NCBI GenBank assembly: GCA_022495995.1
Contig: JAFEMH010007453.1
Span: 1-64,000 of the forward strand
Source of the DNA: Adenophora triphylla var. japonica
Lineage: Eukaryota > Streptophyta > Magnoliopsida > Asterales > Campanulaceae
Direction of reading: 5' to 3'
Length of the DNA stretch: 64,000 bases
Shown: in pieces, positions 43,530 through 55,823 of the stretch
How positions within the stretch are numbered: position 1 is the first letter of the stretch
How the letters are laid out: every line of letters starts with the position of its first letter
Notes under the pieces: generated by a model
The model's input: the letters and a program-made list of their open reading frames with translations, nothing else
What the model was told of the DNA's origin: nothing
The model's database searches: none
Position numbers and translations under genes: made by a program

Positions 43530-44492
43530 TTAAACCAAAATCAAGTGAAATATGGATCTTAGCCTACTATGATTATATGATACATGTTTGTATTAGAAGG
43601 TGTATAATTTAGTGGGAGTATTTATGAAATACATTATTTGCTCTTAGATGATAAATGTGTTGATATTGATATATGCTTATATTGTTTGCATATTTTATTG
43701 TAGAATGGCTAATCACAATAACCAACCCTGTCACTGCGATCAGTCCTTGAGAAGGACAAGCTTGAAGAGAGTGGTACAAATTATTTTGATTGGATTAGAA
43801 GCCTTAGAATTGTTATAAGGAAAGAGAAGAAATTGTACGTTCTCGATGAACCCATTCCACCTCAACCTACTACAAATGCTTCTAGGGCAGATAGGGATGC
43901 ACATAAGAAACATAATGATGATTCTACAGATGTTGGATGCCTTATACTTGCCACTATGTCTAAGGCTCTTCAGAAGGACCTTGAGCACATAGAGACAGCA
44001 TTTGATCTTGCGGAGCGCTTAAAGGAAATGTTCTAAGTGCAAGCAAGAAATGAGCGGTTTGATGTGGTAAAGGCCCTAACTGCATGCAAGATGCAGGAGG
44101 GGCAATTGGTGGGAGCTCATGTCCTTAAGATGAAGAGTCACATTGAGCGTCTCGAAAGGCTTGGTAATCCGATGAGTTTGGAACTCGCCACGGATTTGAT
44201 ATTAAATTTATTGCCTGAAAGTTATGGTCATTTTATTATGCACTATCACATGACTGACATGGATAAGAATCTCTCGGAATTGCATGCGATGCTTAAGACC
44301 GCAGAGAAGAATATCAAGAAGCCCCGAACCGATACTGTGTTAATGGTTAACAAAGGCAAAGGGTTCAAGAAAGATCCCAAAGGTAAAGCAAGTGTTGCTA
44401 AACCTAAGGCAAAAGTTGTCATTGCCGCAGAGGCTCCCAAAGTGTCTCAAAAGGATGCGGTTTGCTACCATTGCCAAGAGGTTGGTCATTAG
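43530..44492 (+). pseudogene. Copia-2 gag
   Basis: The ATG at 43705 (MANHNNQPCHCDQSLRRTSL) loses frame within about 15 codons; the real frame continues YFDWIRSLRIVIRKEKKLYV-like from the neighbouring frame and is clear in 43833-44036 (CLILATMSKALQKDLEHIET). A TAA at 44034-44036 precedes NERFDVVKALTACKMQEGQL, MKSHIERLERLGNPMSL and LPESYGHFIMHYHM. The knuckle CYHCQEVGH-KRNC has TAG (44490-44492) where tryptophan is usual. 43530-43704 is leader. Confidence 0.85.
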
Positions 44493-44882
44493 AAGCGCAA
44501 CTGCAAGGCTTACAAGGAAGGCCTAAAGGCGAAGAAGGGCAACGCAATTGCTTCTGATTCAGGTATCTATATGATAGATATTTTCCTTTCTATTTCTAGT
44601 TCATGGGTATTAGATACCGGATGTGGATCTTACATTTGTTTAAATGTGCAGGGACTAAGGAATAGAAAGTTACTCAAACAAGGTGAAGTTGACCTACGTG
44701 TGGGAAATGGAGAAAGAGTTGCTGCATTAGCCGTAGGGACATATGATGTAACTTTACCTAGTGGCTTAGTACTTGTTTTGAACAATTGTTACTATGTTCC
44801 AGATTTGGGTAGGAATATTATTTCAGTTTCTTGTTTGGATAATGAAGGATATAATTTTCTTATTAAGAATAAGAAGTTTTAG
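44493..44882 (+). pseudogene. Copia-2 aspartic protease
   Basis: SWVLDTGCGSYICLNVQGLR gives the DTGCG active site at about 44608-44622; LRVGNGERVAALAVGTYDVT and NNCYYVPDLGRNIISVSCLD are typical flanks. The frame stops at 44880-44882 (TAG) after IKNKKF, then continues. Confidence 0.85.
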
Positions 44883-44897
44883 ATTTATTTAAATGAT

Positions 44898-46205
44898 ATG
44901 CTTTATGGTATTTCAAATTCATTTAATGGCCTTTATGTTCTTGATGTTGATGAGAAACAAAATAGTGTTGAAAATGTTTATCATGTGGACAATAAGTCTA
45001 AACCGAATGACGTGAATAACTCGTTCATGTGGCAATGCCGGCTTGGTCATATAAACGAGAAACGCATCTCTAAACTCCACAAAGATGGAATGTTAGACTC
45101 AGATGATTATGAATCATATGAGATATGCGAATCTTGTTTATTGAGCAAAATGACCAAACCACCCTACACTAAGAGTAGTGAAAGGGCTAGTGACTTATTG
45201 GGCTTAATACATACTAGTGTATGCGGACCAATGAGCAGCATTGCTAGGGGAGGATTTCGGTCTTTCATTACATTCACCGATGACTTATCTAGATATGGCT
45301 ATGCCTATCTGATGAAGTTCAAAATTGAATCGTTTGAGATGTTTAGAACATTTCAAAATGAAGTACAAATTCAACTTGGAAAAACTATTAAAGCTCTTCG
45401 ATCTGATCATGGTGGAGAATATTTGAGCCAAGAGTTTGACAATCATCTCAAAAACTGTGGAATTGTTTCAGAGTTGACTCCACTCGGAACGCCACAATGG
45501 AATGATGTTTCCGAGAGGAGAAATAGAACCCTATTAGATATGGTTCGTTTGATGATGAGTCAAGTAGACCTTCCTATATCCTTTTGGGGACATGCATTAG
45601 AGACTGCTGCATTCACACTGAACAGAGTCCCTACTAAATCGGCTCCTAAAACCCCACATGAGATGTGGCATGGAAAAAAACCTAGTTTGTCTTTCATGAA
45701 GATTTGGGTTTGCGAAGCTTATTTGAAGAGACTTGTCTCTGATAAGTTAGAACCTAAATCTGACAAGGTTATTTTCTTTGGTTACCCTAAGGAAACCAAA
45801 GGGTATTACTTATACAACCGCGTTGAGAACAAAGTGTTTGTTGCTCAATATGATACCTTTCTTGAAAAACAGTTTCTCAATAAAGCATCTAGTGGGAGTA
45901 AAGTTGATCTTGAAGAAATTCAAGAACCCGAAAATAACATGGAACCGATAGTAGAGACTGAACCAAGTCCACAAGAAGTTGTGGAACCGGTTCAAGATCC
46001 ACAAGTCCATCGTAGATCGGATAGGTTACGATCCGCACCCGAGAGATATGGGTTTCTCGTGTCGGAAAGTAATGAAGTGGAAGTCATTGAGAATGACGAA
46101 CCTACTTCCTATCAAGAGGCGATGTCCGATCCCGATTCGAATAAATGGTTAGAAGCCATGAAATCCGAATTGCAATCCATGTCAGATAATCAAGTTTGGA
46201 ACTAG
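44898..46205 (+). pseudogene. Copia-2 integrase and linker
   Basis: A 435-residue frame with the GAG-pre-integrase block (MWQCRLGHINEKRISKLHKD, CESCLLSKMTKPP), integrase core and linker. The first catalytic aspartate, normally HTDVCGP, reads HTSVCGP; the second region SDHGGEYLSQEF is intact, and the WNGVSERRNRT block reads WNDVSERRNRT. The linker ends with SYQEAMSDPDSNKWLEAMKS; a TAG at 46203-46205 follows QVWN. So even without the stops this integrase should be inactive. Confidence 0.88.
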
Positions 46206-47084
46206 ATTGAGCCACTCGAAGGTGTAAAAACCATAGGGTGCAAATGGGTCTTCAAGAAGAATACTGACATGAATGGGAAGGTGCATACTTATAAGGCTAG
46301 GCTTGTAGCAAAGGGATATAGGCAAACTCATGGTGTTGACTATGTTGAAACCTTCTCGCCTGTTGCCATGCTTAAGTCTGTTAGAATTTTAATTGCCAAA
46401 GATGCGTATTATAACTATGAGATATGGCAAATGGATGTCAAAACCGCTTTCATTGATGGAAAACTGCTTGAGGATGTGTATATGAGACAACCCAAAGATT
46501 TTGTCGATCCAAGAAATTCTAACAAGGTGTGCAAGTTGCAAAGATCCATTTATGGATTGAAGCAAGCTTCTAGGAGTTGGAATCTTCATTTTGACAAGAA
46601 AATCAAAGAGTTTGGTTTTGTCAAGAACAAAGATGAACCTTGTGTATACATGAGTGGGAGCATAGTACTATTTCTCTTATTGTTTGTCGATGATATCTTA
46701 CTCATTGAAAACGACATTCCTGCGCTTCAGACTGTCAAGTCTTGGTTAGGGAAATGTTTCTCAATGAAAGATATGGGCGAAGCCGCTTACATCCTTGGTA
46801 TCAAGATCTATAGAGATAAATCTAAGAGGATAATTGGTTTGAGTCAAAGTACCTACATTGAAAAGGTTCTTAAAAGATTCAAAATGGAAAATTCTAAGAG
46901 AGACAACTTGCCAATGGGTCATGGTGTTACTCTTATCAAGACGCAGTGTCCTAAGACAACTGTTGAGCGAAAGAGGATGAATGAAGTTCCTTACGCTTCG
47001 TCTATTGGATCTATCATGTACGCTATGATTTGTATTAGACCCGACGTCTCGTATGCTTTGACCATGACGAGTCGATACCAATCT
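46206..47084 (+). pseudogene. Copia-2 reverse transcriptase, interrupted by the tandem LTR array
   Basis: IEPLEGVKTIGCKWVFKKN continues from the integrase stop. YKARLVAKGYRQTHGVDYVE, MDVKTAFIDGKLLEDVYM, KLQRSIYGLKQASRSWN, the catalytic FVDDILLI (F in place of the usual Y), MKDMGEAAYILGIKIYRD and SSIGSIMYAMICIRPDVSYA follow. The coding strand stops at SRYQS, where the LTR array is inserted; the next codons resume at 55219 in frame (SDPGENHWMAVKTILKYL). Confidence 0.88.
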
Positions 47085-49615
47085 TGTAATAACCCAAAAT
47101 TTTAATATTTCTTTTATTAATTATCTTAAATCCTTTAATTAATAAATACTCATTTTTTTATAAATTGTTTAATAATTAAATTGTTCCCTTAAATTAAATT
47201 ATTTGAATTACCCTTTTTAATAAAAAGATTGGATTGTGTTTGGGCTTTAGTTATTATTGGGCTAAACTACCTAATGGGCTAAGAGAACTTAATTGGCCTA
47301 GGATTGAAAAATCCCTAATTATAAATACATCTTTTTCTAAACCTTAGGGTAGTTTATACTTTTTTTTCAAAACAAAAAGAAAGAAATAGAGAAGGAGAGG
47401 CGGCCTGAGGGAGCTGTGAGAGAAAGAGAGAGTCAACCGTCGTGGACTTTGAAGCTGGAGCATTGTGCCAAACCAAAACCAAGGTGAAGTAATTTGTTTC
47501 GTCTAATAATTATTGTTCTTAAATTTAAAGCCTAGAAAACCCTAGAAACTCTTGAGATTAGATTGGGGTTTTTATTATGAATATTGTTGATTGATTAAGA
47601 ATTAATTTAAGGACATTATATTGATCGGATCATTGATTAATTGAAAACGTAATATCGATTAAGGTTGGAAATCATGTTAAGTAAATTAGGTTGGACCTAA
47701 TATGCATGCTAGGGTTTATGATAATTGAAATTAGGGTTAGTGTGTGTTGTGTTAATATTTTTGATGTTAAAACTTGTTTACAAAATTGTTTTGGGTAAAT
47801 ATTTTAGTGTCAAAAAGGTTTGATTTTGAGTAAAAGTGTTTTGGTTAAAAAGCTAACAAAAGGTTAAAAAGCTGAAAATCTGTTTGTTAAAAGCCTAGGG
47901 ACTAAACTGTAAATTTTGAAAGTCGAGGGACTGCTTTGTAAAATCTGAAAGTTGAAGGACTGTTTTGAAAAATCCTGAAAGTTGAGGGACTGTTTTGCAA
48001 ATATCTGAAAATCAAACGACTTCTTTGTAATTATAGAAAGTTAAAGGACCTTTTTGCAATTATGAAAACTAAAGGGACTTTTCTGGGAATAAGAAAATTT
48101 AAAGGGACCTTATTGAGAGTAATGAAAAGTCAAAAGACCTTTAGAAAATTATTTAAAAGGGGAATTGATCCTAGAAACCCTAGGGATGTTTTGGTGACAT
48201 TATTAGGATATTAGTTAACCATAAAAAGGAGTTAAGTAGAATAACTCATAGGTTAACCAAGTAGATTAAAAGGATTAAAAGTACTAAGTAGATAGAAGTT
48301 AATTGTACCTAAGGTTGAAATTTCGCTTTGCATGGTTGTAGATTCGTGCACATGGAGCATTTTTTAAAGTACTAAGCAACGCTAAGGTAAGGGATTATAC
48401 ATTTTTAAGTTAATTGATTTCCGCTCCGTTTCATTATTTAGGCTTCCGCATATTTCTTGGCGATGTACGTTCCTTTGATACGTAAAAACTGACCTCGCGT
48501 CAGTATTTGTTTTGACTCCCTCGTTTACTGTTATTGTCTAATCTTTTGTTATTCATTTGCTAAATCATTCTTTTGGTTTCGTAAATACAGAATTTTATTG
48601 TTATTGTGAAAGTTCGTATTCTGTATAAAAAAGAGTTTTGATATGATATGATTTTGTTCCATTAATGATCACTAAGTTAGACAACCTGCTTCGGCGGGGT
48701 ATATTTGATTTTTGGCCTTCGGGCAAACTTAGTTCACCGCTTCAATGTAGTAGTGGTGGGGTGTTCCGGGTACACAGTTTAGGACTCTACGGAGTCAACC
48801 TTTATGCCCTTTGTGGGATTTCGAACCCTTTGTGGGTATTAGTGCTCTTTGTGGACTTTTGTTCCCTTTATGAGATTTTGGTTTGATAAGGTCAGTGGAC
48901 CACTTATGTGATCATGATGTCTGTGAGTGATTTGATTACCTATGGCTGGTATGGGACAGTTGTAGATAATTAGATTACTCAAGTTAGCTTTGTTCAGCTT
49001 ATCAATCCTTTGAAATTTCTAAAAATCTGTGAGTTGTTTAGTTAGTTAAGGCTGGTATGGGATAGTCTTAAATAAGTAAACCATTCGGGTCAGTTTGATT
49101 CGATTTAGTCATCATTTGAACCTCCAAAATATTTGTCAACTCAGTTTGTGAAACCGTTGAGATTTTGAAAGATATTTGGTTTGAGATTTGGTAAATAACT
49201 ATTTTGAATTTGTGTTCTGTCATGTATTCGATTGTTATTGGAAATTTGTATCGTTTGATATTCCTTCAGGTCAACTCCTCCTTAGTAACCGGATGGGTCA
49301 TCTTCTTTTCTTCCAGATTTCATATAGAAAGAATGTGAAACGGTTCAGGAGCACTTCATAAGGAGTTCAAGGATCATTTGAGTTTATTCATTTTAGACTC
49401 TTTAGTTAGTTATCGCAGTTATTTGAGACTTTGTAAGACTTTAAGGATTTTATTGAGCTAGTGGATTGTACTAGCCGTTGAAATTGTTACCATTATCCGC
49501 ATTTAAGTTATTTCAAATTGTGGTTAGTGTTTGAATTATGGTTTTAGTAGCCGTTGGAGGTTATTTTATTATCAATTAAGTATTATTATTGTTGTGGAAA
49601 TTCGGGGTCGTTACA
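47085..49615 (+). repeat. LTR 1 of the array
   Basis: 2531 bp. Contains imperfect ~27-bp repeats of the form GAAAGTTGAGGGACTGTTTTG between about 47890 and 48140. The most diverged of the three, with private changes at more than twenty inspected positions. Confidence 0.93.
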
Positions 49616-49871
49616 GTTGGTATCAGAGCTTTGGCTTTAGATCTTTGGGAGTTTAGGATGTATGAGGATAAGTTTGATTTGAGCCTTTAGATCTTTAAGA
49701 GTTTAAGATGTATGAGGATAAGTTTGATTTGAGCCTTAGGTTTGACCTCAGTGTCATTCTTGAAGTATTTAGTGTAGATTGCTATGAATGCTAGAGATGA
49801 TGAGAATGCAAAGTGGACAGTGGCAGGTATGTTAAGTTTAGAGGACTAAACTTCTTTTAAGGGGGTAAGAA
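49616..49871 (+). other. Internal segment 1 with PBS and purine tract
   Basis: TGGTATCAGAGC (49618-49629) is the initiator-Met tRNA site; TTTTAAGGGGGTAAGAA ends the segment. In between, a ~50-bp direct repeat (GAGTTTAGGATGTATGAGGA) and nothing coding. Confidence 0.9.
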
Positions 49872-52397
49872 TGTAATAACCCAAAATTTTAATATTTATT
49901 TTATTAATTATCTTAAATCCTTTAATTAATAAATACTCATTTTTTTATAAATTGTTTAATAATTAAATTGTTCCCTTAAATTAAATTATTTGAATTATCC
50001 TTTTTAATAAAAAGATTGGATTGTGTTTGGGCTTTAGTTATTATTGGGCTAAACTACCTAATGGGCTAAGAGAACTTAATTGGCCTAGGATTGAAAAATT
50101 TCTAATTATAAATACATCTTTTTCTAAATCTTAGGGTAGTTTATACTTTTTTTCAAAACAAAAAGAAAGAAATAGAGAAGGAGAGGCGGCCTGAGGGAGC
50201 TGTGAGAGAAAGAGAGAGTCAACCGCCGTGGACTTTGAAGCTAGAGCATTGTGCCAAACCAAAACCAAGGTGAAGTAATTTGTTTCGTCTAATAATTATT
50301 GTTCTTAAATTTAAAGCCTAGAAAATCATAGAAACTCTTGAGATTAGATTGGGGTTTTTATTATGAATATTGTTGATTAATTAAGAATTAATTTAAGGAC
50401 ATTATATTGATCGGATCATTGATTAATTGAAAACCTAATATTGATTAAGGTTGGAAAGCATGTTAAGTAAATTAGGTTGGACCTAATATGCATGCTAGGG
50501 TTTATGATGATTGAAATTAGGGTTAGTGTGTGTTGTGTTAATATTTTTGATGTTAAATCTTGTTTACAAAATTGTTTTGGGTAAATATTTTAGTGTCAAA
50601 AAGGTTTGATTTTGAGTAAAAGTGTTTTGGTTAAAAATCTAACAAAAGGTTAAAAAGCTGAAAATCTGTTTGTTGCCTAGGGACTAAACTGTAAATTTTG
50701 AAAGTCGAGGGAGTGCTTTGTAAAATCTGAAAGTTGAAGGATTGTTTTGAAAAATCCTGAAAGTTGAAGGACTGTTTTGCAAATATCTGAAAGTCAAACG
50801 ACTTCTTTGTAATTATAGAAAGTTAAAGGACCTTTTTGCAATTATGAAAACTAATGGGACTTTTCTAGGAATAAGAAAATTTAAAGGGACATTATTGAGA
50901 GTAATGAAAAGTCAAAAGACCTTTAGAAAATTATTTAAAAGGGGAATTGATCCTAGAAACCCTAGGGATGTTTTGGTGACATTATTAGGATATTAGTTAA
51001 CCATAAAAAGGAGTTAAGTAGAATAACTCATAGGTTAACCAAGTGGATTAAAAGGATTAAAGGTACTAAGTAGATAGAAGTTAATTGTACCTAAGGTTGA
51101 AATTTCGCTTTGCATGATTGTAGATTCGTGCGCATGGAGCATTTTTTAAAGTACTAAGCAACGCTAAGGTAAGGGATTATACATCTTTAAGTTAATTGAT
51201 TTCCGCTCCGTTTCATTATTTAGGATTCCGCATATTTCTTGGCGATGTACGTTCCTTTGATACGTAAAAGCTGACCTCGCGTCAGTATTTGTTTTGACTC
51301 CCTCGTTTACCGTTATTGGCTAATATTTTGTTATTCATTTGCTAAATCATTCTTTTGGTTTCGTAAATACAGAATTTTATTGTTATTGTGAAAGTTCGTA
51401 TTCTGTATAAAAATGAGTTTTGATATGATATGATTTTGTTCCATTAATGATCACTAAGTTAGACAACCTGCTTCGGCGGGGTATATTTGATTTTTGGCCT
51501 TCGGGCAAACTTAGTTCACCGCTTCAATGTAGTAGTGGTGGGGTGTTCCGGATACACAGTTTAGGACTCTGCGGAGTCAACCTTTGTGCCCTTTGTGGAA
51601 TTTTGAACCCTTTGTGGATATTAGTGCTCTTTGTGGGCTTTTGTTCCCTTTATGGGATTTTGGTTTGATAAGGTCAGTGGACCACTTATGTGATCAACAT
51701 GTCCGTGAGTGATTTGATTACCTACGGCTGGTATGGGACAGTTGTAGATAATTAGATTACTCGAGTTAGCTTTGTTCAGCTTATCAGTTCTTTGAAATTC
51801 CTAAAAATTTGTGAGTGGTTTAGTTAGTTGAGGCTGGTATGGGACAGTCTTAAATAAGTAAACCATTCGGGTCAGTTTGATTCGATTTTGTCATCATTTG
51901 AACCTCCAAAATATTTGTCAACTCAGTTTGTGAAACCGTTGAGATTTTGAAAGACATTTGATTTGAGATTTGGTAAATAACTATTTTGAATTTGTGTTCT
52001 GTTATGTATTCGATTGTTATTGGAAATTTGTATCGATTGATATTCCTTCAGGTCAACTCCTCCTTAGTAACCGGATGGGTCATCTTCTTTTCTTCCAGAT
52101 TTCATATAGGAAGAATGTGAAACGGTTCGGAAGCACTTCATAAGGAGTTCAAGGATCGTTTGAGTTTATTCATTTTAGAGTCTTTAGTTAGTTATTGCAG
52201 TTATTTGAGACTTTGTAAGACTTTAAGGATTTTGTTGAGCTAGTGGATTGTACTAGCCGTTGAAATTGTTACCGTTATCCGCATTTAAGTTATTTCAAAT
52301 TGTGGTTAGTGTTTGAATTATGATTTTATTAGCCGTTGGAGGTTATTTTATTATCAATTAAGTATTATTATTGTTGTGGAAATTCGGGGTCGTTACA
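49872..52397 (+). repeat. LTR 2 of the array
   Basis: 2526 bp. Shares most variant bases with LTR 3 but the 38-base gap with LTR 1. Confidence 0.93.
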
Positions 52398-52652
52398 GTT
52401 GGTATCAGAGCTTTGGCTTTAGATCTTTGGGAGTTTAGGATGTATGAGGATAAGTTTATTTGAGCCTTTAAATCTTTGGGAGTTTAAGATGTATGAGGAT
52501 AAGTTTGATTTGAGCCTTAGGTTTGACCTCAGTGTCATTCTTGAAGTATTTAGTGTAGATTGCTTTGAATGCTAGAGATGATGAGGATGCAAAGTGGACA
52601 GTGGCAGGTATGTTAAGTTTAGAGGACTAAACTTTTTTTAAGGGGGTAAGAA
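52398..52652 (+). other. Internal segment 2 with PBS and purine tract
   Basis: Near copy of 49616-49871: PBS at about 52400, repeat pair, purine tract AAGGGGGTAAGAA. Confidence 0.9.
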
Positions 52653-55218
52653 TGTAATAACCCGAAATTTTAATATTTATTTTATTAATTATCTTAAATC
52701 CTTTAATTAATAAATACTCATTTTTTTATAAATTGTTTAATAATTAAATTGTTCCCTTAAATTAAATTATTTGAATTACCCTTTTTAATAAAAAGATTGT
52801 ATTGTGTTTGGGCTTTAGTTATTATTGGGCTAAACTACCTAATGGGCTAAGAGAACTTAATTGGCCTAGGATTGAAAAATCCCTAATTATAAATAAATCT
52901 TTTTCTAAACCTTAGGATAGTTTATACTTTTTTTCAAAACAAAAAGAAAGAAATAGAGAAGGAGAGGCGGCCTGAGGGAGCTGTGAGAGAAAGAGAGAGT
53001 CAACCGCCGTGGACTTTGAAGCTGGAGCATTGTGCCAAACCAAAACCAAGGTGAAATAATTTGTTTCGTCTAATAATTATTGTTCTTAAATTTAAAGCCT
53101 AGAAAACCCTAGAAACTCTTGAGATTAGATTGGGGTTTTTATTATGAATATTGTTGATTAATTAAGAATTAATTTAAAGACATTATATTGATCGGATCAT
53201 TGATTAATTGAAAACCTAATAATGATTAAGGTTGGAAAGCATGTTAAGTAAATTAGGTTGGACCTAATATGCATGCTAGGGTTTATGATGATTGAAATTA
53301 GGGTTAGTGTGTGTTGTGTTAATATTTTTGATGTTAAACCTTGTTTACAAAATTATTTTGGGTAAATATTTTAGTGTCAAAAAGGTTTGATTTTGAGTAA
53401 AAGTGTTTTGGTTAAAAATCTAACAAAAGGTTAAAAAGCTAAAAATATGTTAGTTAAAAGCCTAGGGACTAAACTGTAAATTTTGAAAGTCGAGGGACTG
53501 CTTTGTAAAATCTGAAAGTTGAAGGACTGTTTTGAATAATCCTGAAAGTTGAGGGACTGTTTTGCAAATATCTGAAAGTCAAACGACTTCTTTGTAATTA
53601 TAGAAAGTTAAAGGACCTTTTTGCAATTATGAAAACTAAAGGGACTTTTCTGGGAATAAGAAAATTTAAAGGGACCTTATTGAGAGTAATGAAAAGTCAA
53701 AAGACCTTTAGAAAATTATTTAAAAGGGGAATTGATCCTAGAAGTCCTAGGGATGTTTTGGTGACATTATTAGGATATTAGTTAACCATAAAAGAAGTTA
53801 AGTAGAATAACTCATAGGTTAACCAAGTGGATTAAAAGGATTAAAGGTACTAAGTAGATAGAAGTTAATTGTACCTAAGGTTGAGATTTCGCTTTGCATG
53901 ATTGTAGATTCGTGCGCATGGAGCATTTTTGGAAGTACTAAGCAACGCTAAGGTAAGGGATTATACATCTTTAAGTTATTGATTTCCGCTCCGTTTCATT
54001 ATTTAGGCTTCCGCATATTTCTTGGCGATGTACGTTCCTTTGATACGTAAAAGCTGACCTAGCGTCAGTATTTGTTTTGACTCCCTCGTTTACCATTATT
54101 GGCTAATCTTTTGTTATTCATTTGCTAAATCATTCTTTTGGTTTCGTAAATACAGAATTTTATTGTTATTGTGAAAGTTCGTATTCTGTATAAAAATGAG
54201 TTTTGATATGATATGATTTTGCTCCATTAATGATCACTAAGTTAGACAACCTGCTTCGGCGGGGTATATTTGATTTTTGGCCTTCGGGCAAACTTAGTTC
54301 ACCGCTTTAATGTAGTAGTGGTGGGGTGTTCCGGATACACAGTTTAGGACTCTGCGGAGTCAACCTTTGTACCCTTTGTGGGATTTCAAACCCTTTGTGG
54401 GTATTAGTGCTCTTTGTGGGCTTTTGTTCCCTTTATGGGATTTTGGTTTGATAAGGTCAGTGGACCACTTATGTGATCAAGATGTCCGTGAGTGATTTGA
54501 TTACCTACGGCTGGTATGGGACAGTTGTAGATAATTAGATTACTCGAGTTAGCTTTGTTCAATTTATCAGTCCTTTGAAATTCCTAAAAAACTGTGAGTG
54601 GTTTAGTTAGTTAAGGCTGGTATGGGACAGTCTTAAATAAGCAAACCATTCGGGTCAGTTTGATTTGATTTTGTCATCATTTGAACCTCCAAAATATTTG
54701 TCAACTCAGTTTCTGAAATCGTTGAGATTTTGAAAGACGTTTGGTTTGAGATTTGGTAAATAACTATTTTGAATTTGTGTTCTGTTATGTATTCGATTGT
54801 TATTGGAAATTTGTATCGTTTGATATTCCTTCAGGTCAACTCCTCCTTAGTAACCGGATGGGATGTATATGAACTTACTGGGCATTGTTCGCTCACCCTT
54901 TCATCTTCTTTTCTTCCAGATTTCATATAGGAAGAATGTGAAACGGTTCGGGAGCACTTCATAAGGAGTTCAAGGATCGTTTGAGTTTATTCATTTTAGA
55001 CTCTTTAGTTAGTTATTGCAGTTATTTGAGACTTTTTAAGACTTTAAAGATTTTGTTGAGCTGGTGGATTGTACTAGTCGTTGAAATTGTTACCGTTATC
55101 CGCATTTAAGTTATTTCAAATTATGGTTAGTGTTTGAATTATGGTTTTAGTAGTCGTTGGAGGTTATTTTATTATCAATTAAGTATTATTATTGTTGTGA
55201 AAATTCGGGGTCGTTACA
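52653..55218 (+). repeat. LTR 3 of the array
   Basis: 2566 bp. Alone keeps a 38-base stretch at about 54863-54900 (GAACTTACTGGGCATTGTTC...), a segment also seen in related chromovirus LTRs as far as I recall, so LTRs 1 and 2 probably lost it. Confidence 0.93.
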
Positions 55219-55809
55219 AATCTGATCCTGGTGAGAACCATTGGATGGCAGTCAAGACGATCCTTAAGTACTTAAGAAGGACTAAGGATGCGTTCTTGGT
55301 ATTTGGAGGGATGGAAGAAGATCTTGTTGTAAGAGGTTACACAGATGCTAGCTTTCAAACCGACAAGGATGATTTCCGATCGCAGTCGGGATTTGTGTTT
55401 TTCTTAACGGAGGTGCGATATGTTGAAAGAGTTCCAAGCAAAGTACTATTGCCGATTCTACTACTGAGGCCGAATATATAGCGGCATCCGATGTAGCTAA
55501 GGAGGCAGTTTGGATCAAGAAGTTCATTAGTGACTTGGAATTTGTCCAAGTATCACTAATCCGGTGGAACTTTATTGTGACAATAATGGTGCCATTGCGC
55601 AAGCAAAGGAACCAAGGTCACATCAGCGATCCAAACATATACTTAGACGTTTACATCTCAATCGAGAGTTCATTGATCGGGGAGACGTTAAGATATGCAA
55701 AGTATCAACCGATGATAACATTGGGGATCCGCTTATAAAGCCCCTAGTACAAGCAAAGCATGATGGTCATGTGAGGTCCATGGGTATTCGATACATAGAT
55801 GGAGCCTAG
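55219..55809 (+). pseudogene. Copia-2 RT end and RNase H
   Basis: SDPGENHWMAVKTILKYLRR joins the upstream SRYQS after removal of the array and one AATCT. RNase H motifs: GYTDASFQTDKDDFRSQSGF, then in another frame DSTTEAEYIAASD and YCDNNGAIAQAKEPRSHQRS, ending HVRSMGIRYIDGA and stop at 55809. Two frame changes occur between 55400 and 55570. Purine tract GCAAGTGGGAGAT follows directly. Confidence 0.88.
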
Positions 55810-55823
55810 TGCAAGTGGGAGAT

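Larger units (their letters stand above)
47085..55218 (+). mobile_element. Tandem LTR array: LTR-int-LTR-int-LTR of a chromovirus-like non-autonomous element
   Basis: Three direct copies of a ~2.53-kb LTR (TGTAATAACCC to GGGTCGTTACA) are joined by two 256-bp internal segments that hold only a PBS and a purine tract. Perfect AATCT duplications (47080-47084, 55219-55223) bracket the whole array, so it behaves as one insertion event with later amplification. The terminal sequences and PBS resemble Del/Tekay-type gypsy elements. No coding capacity. Confidence 0.93.

Noticed and set aside
20939..43704. Reading 19166 to 43705 as one giant copia leader
   Set aside because: CTCAG duplications, LTR pair and gypsy genes show a separate inserted element.
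48665..48886. 73-residue frame repeated in LTRs 1 and 2
   Set aside because: Short frame inside non-coding LTRs; interrupted in LTR 3 and without homology.
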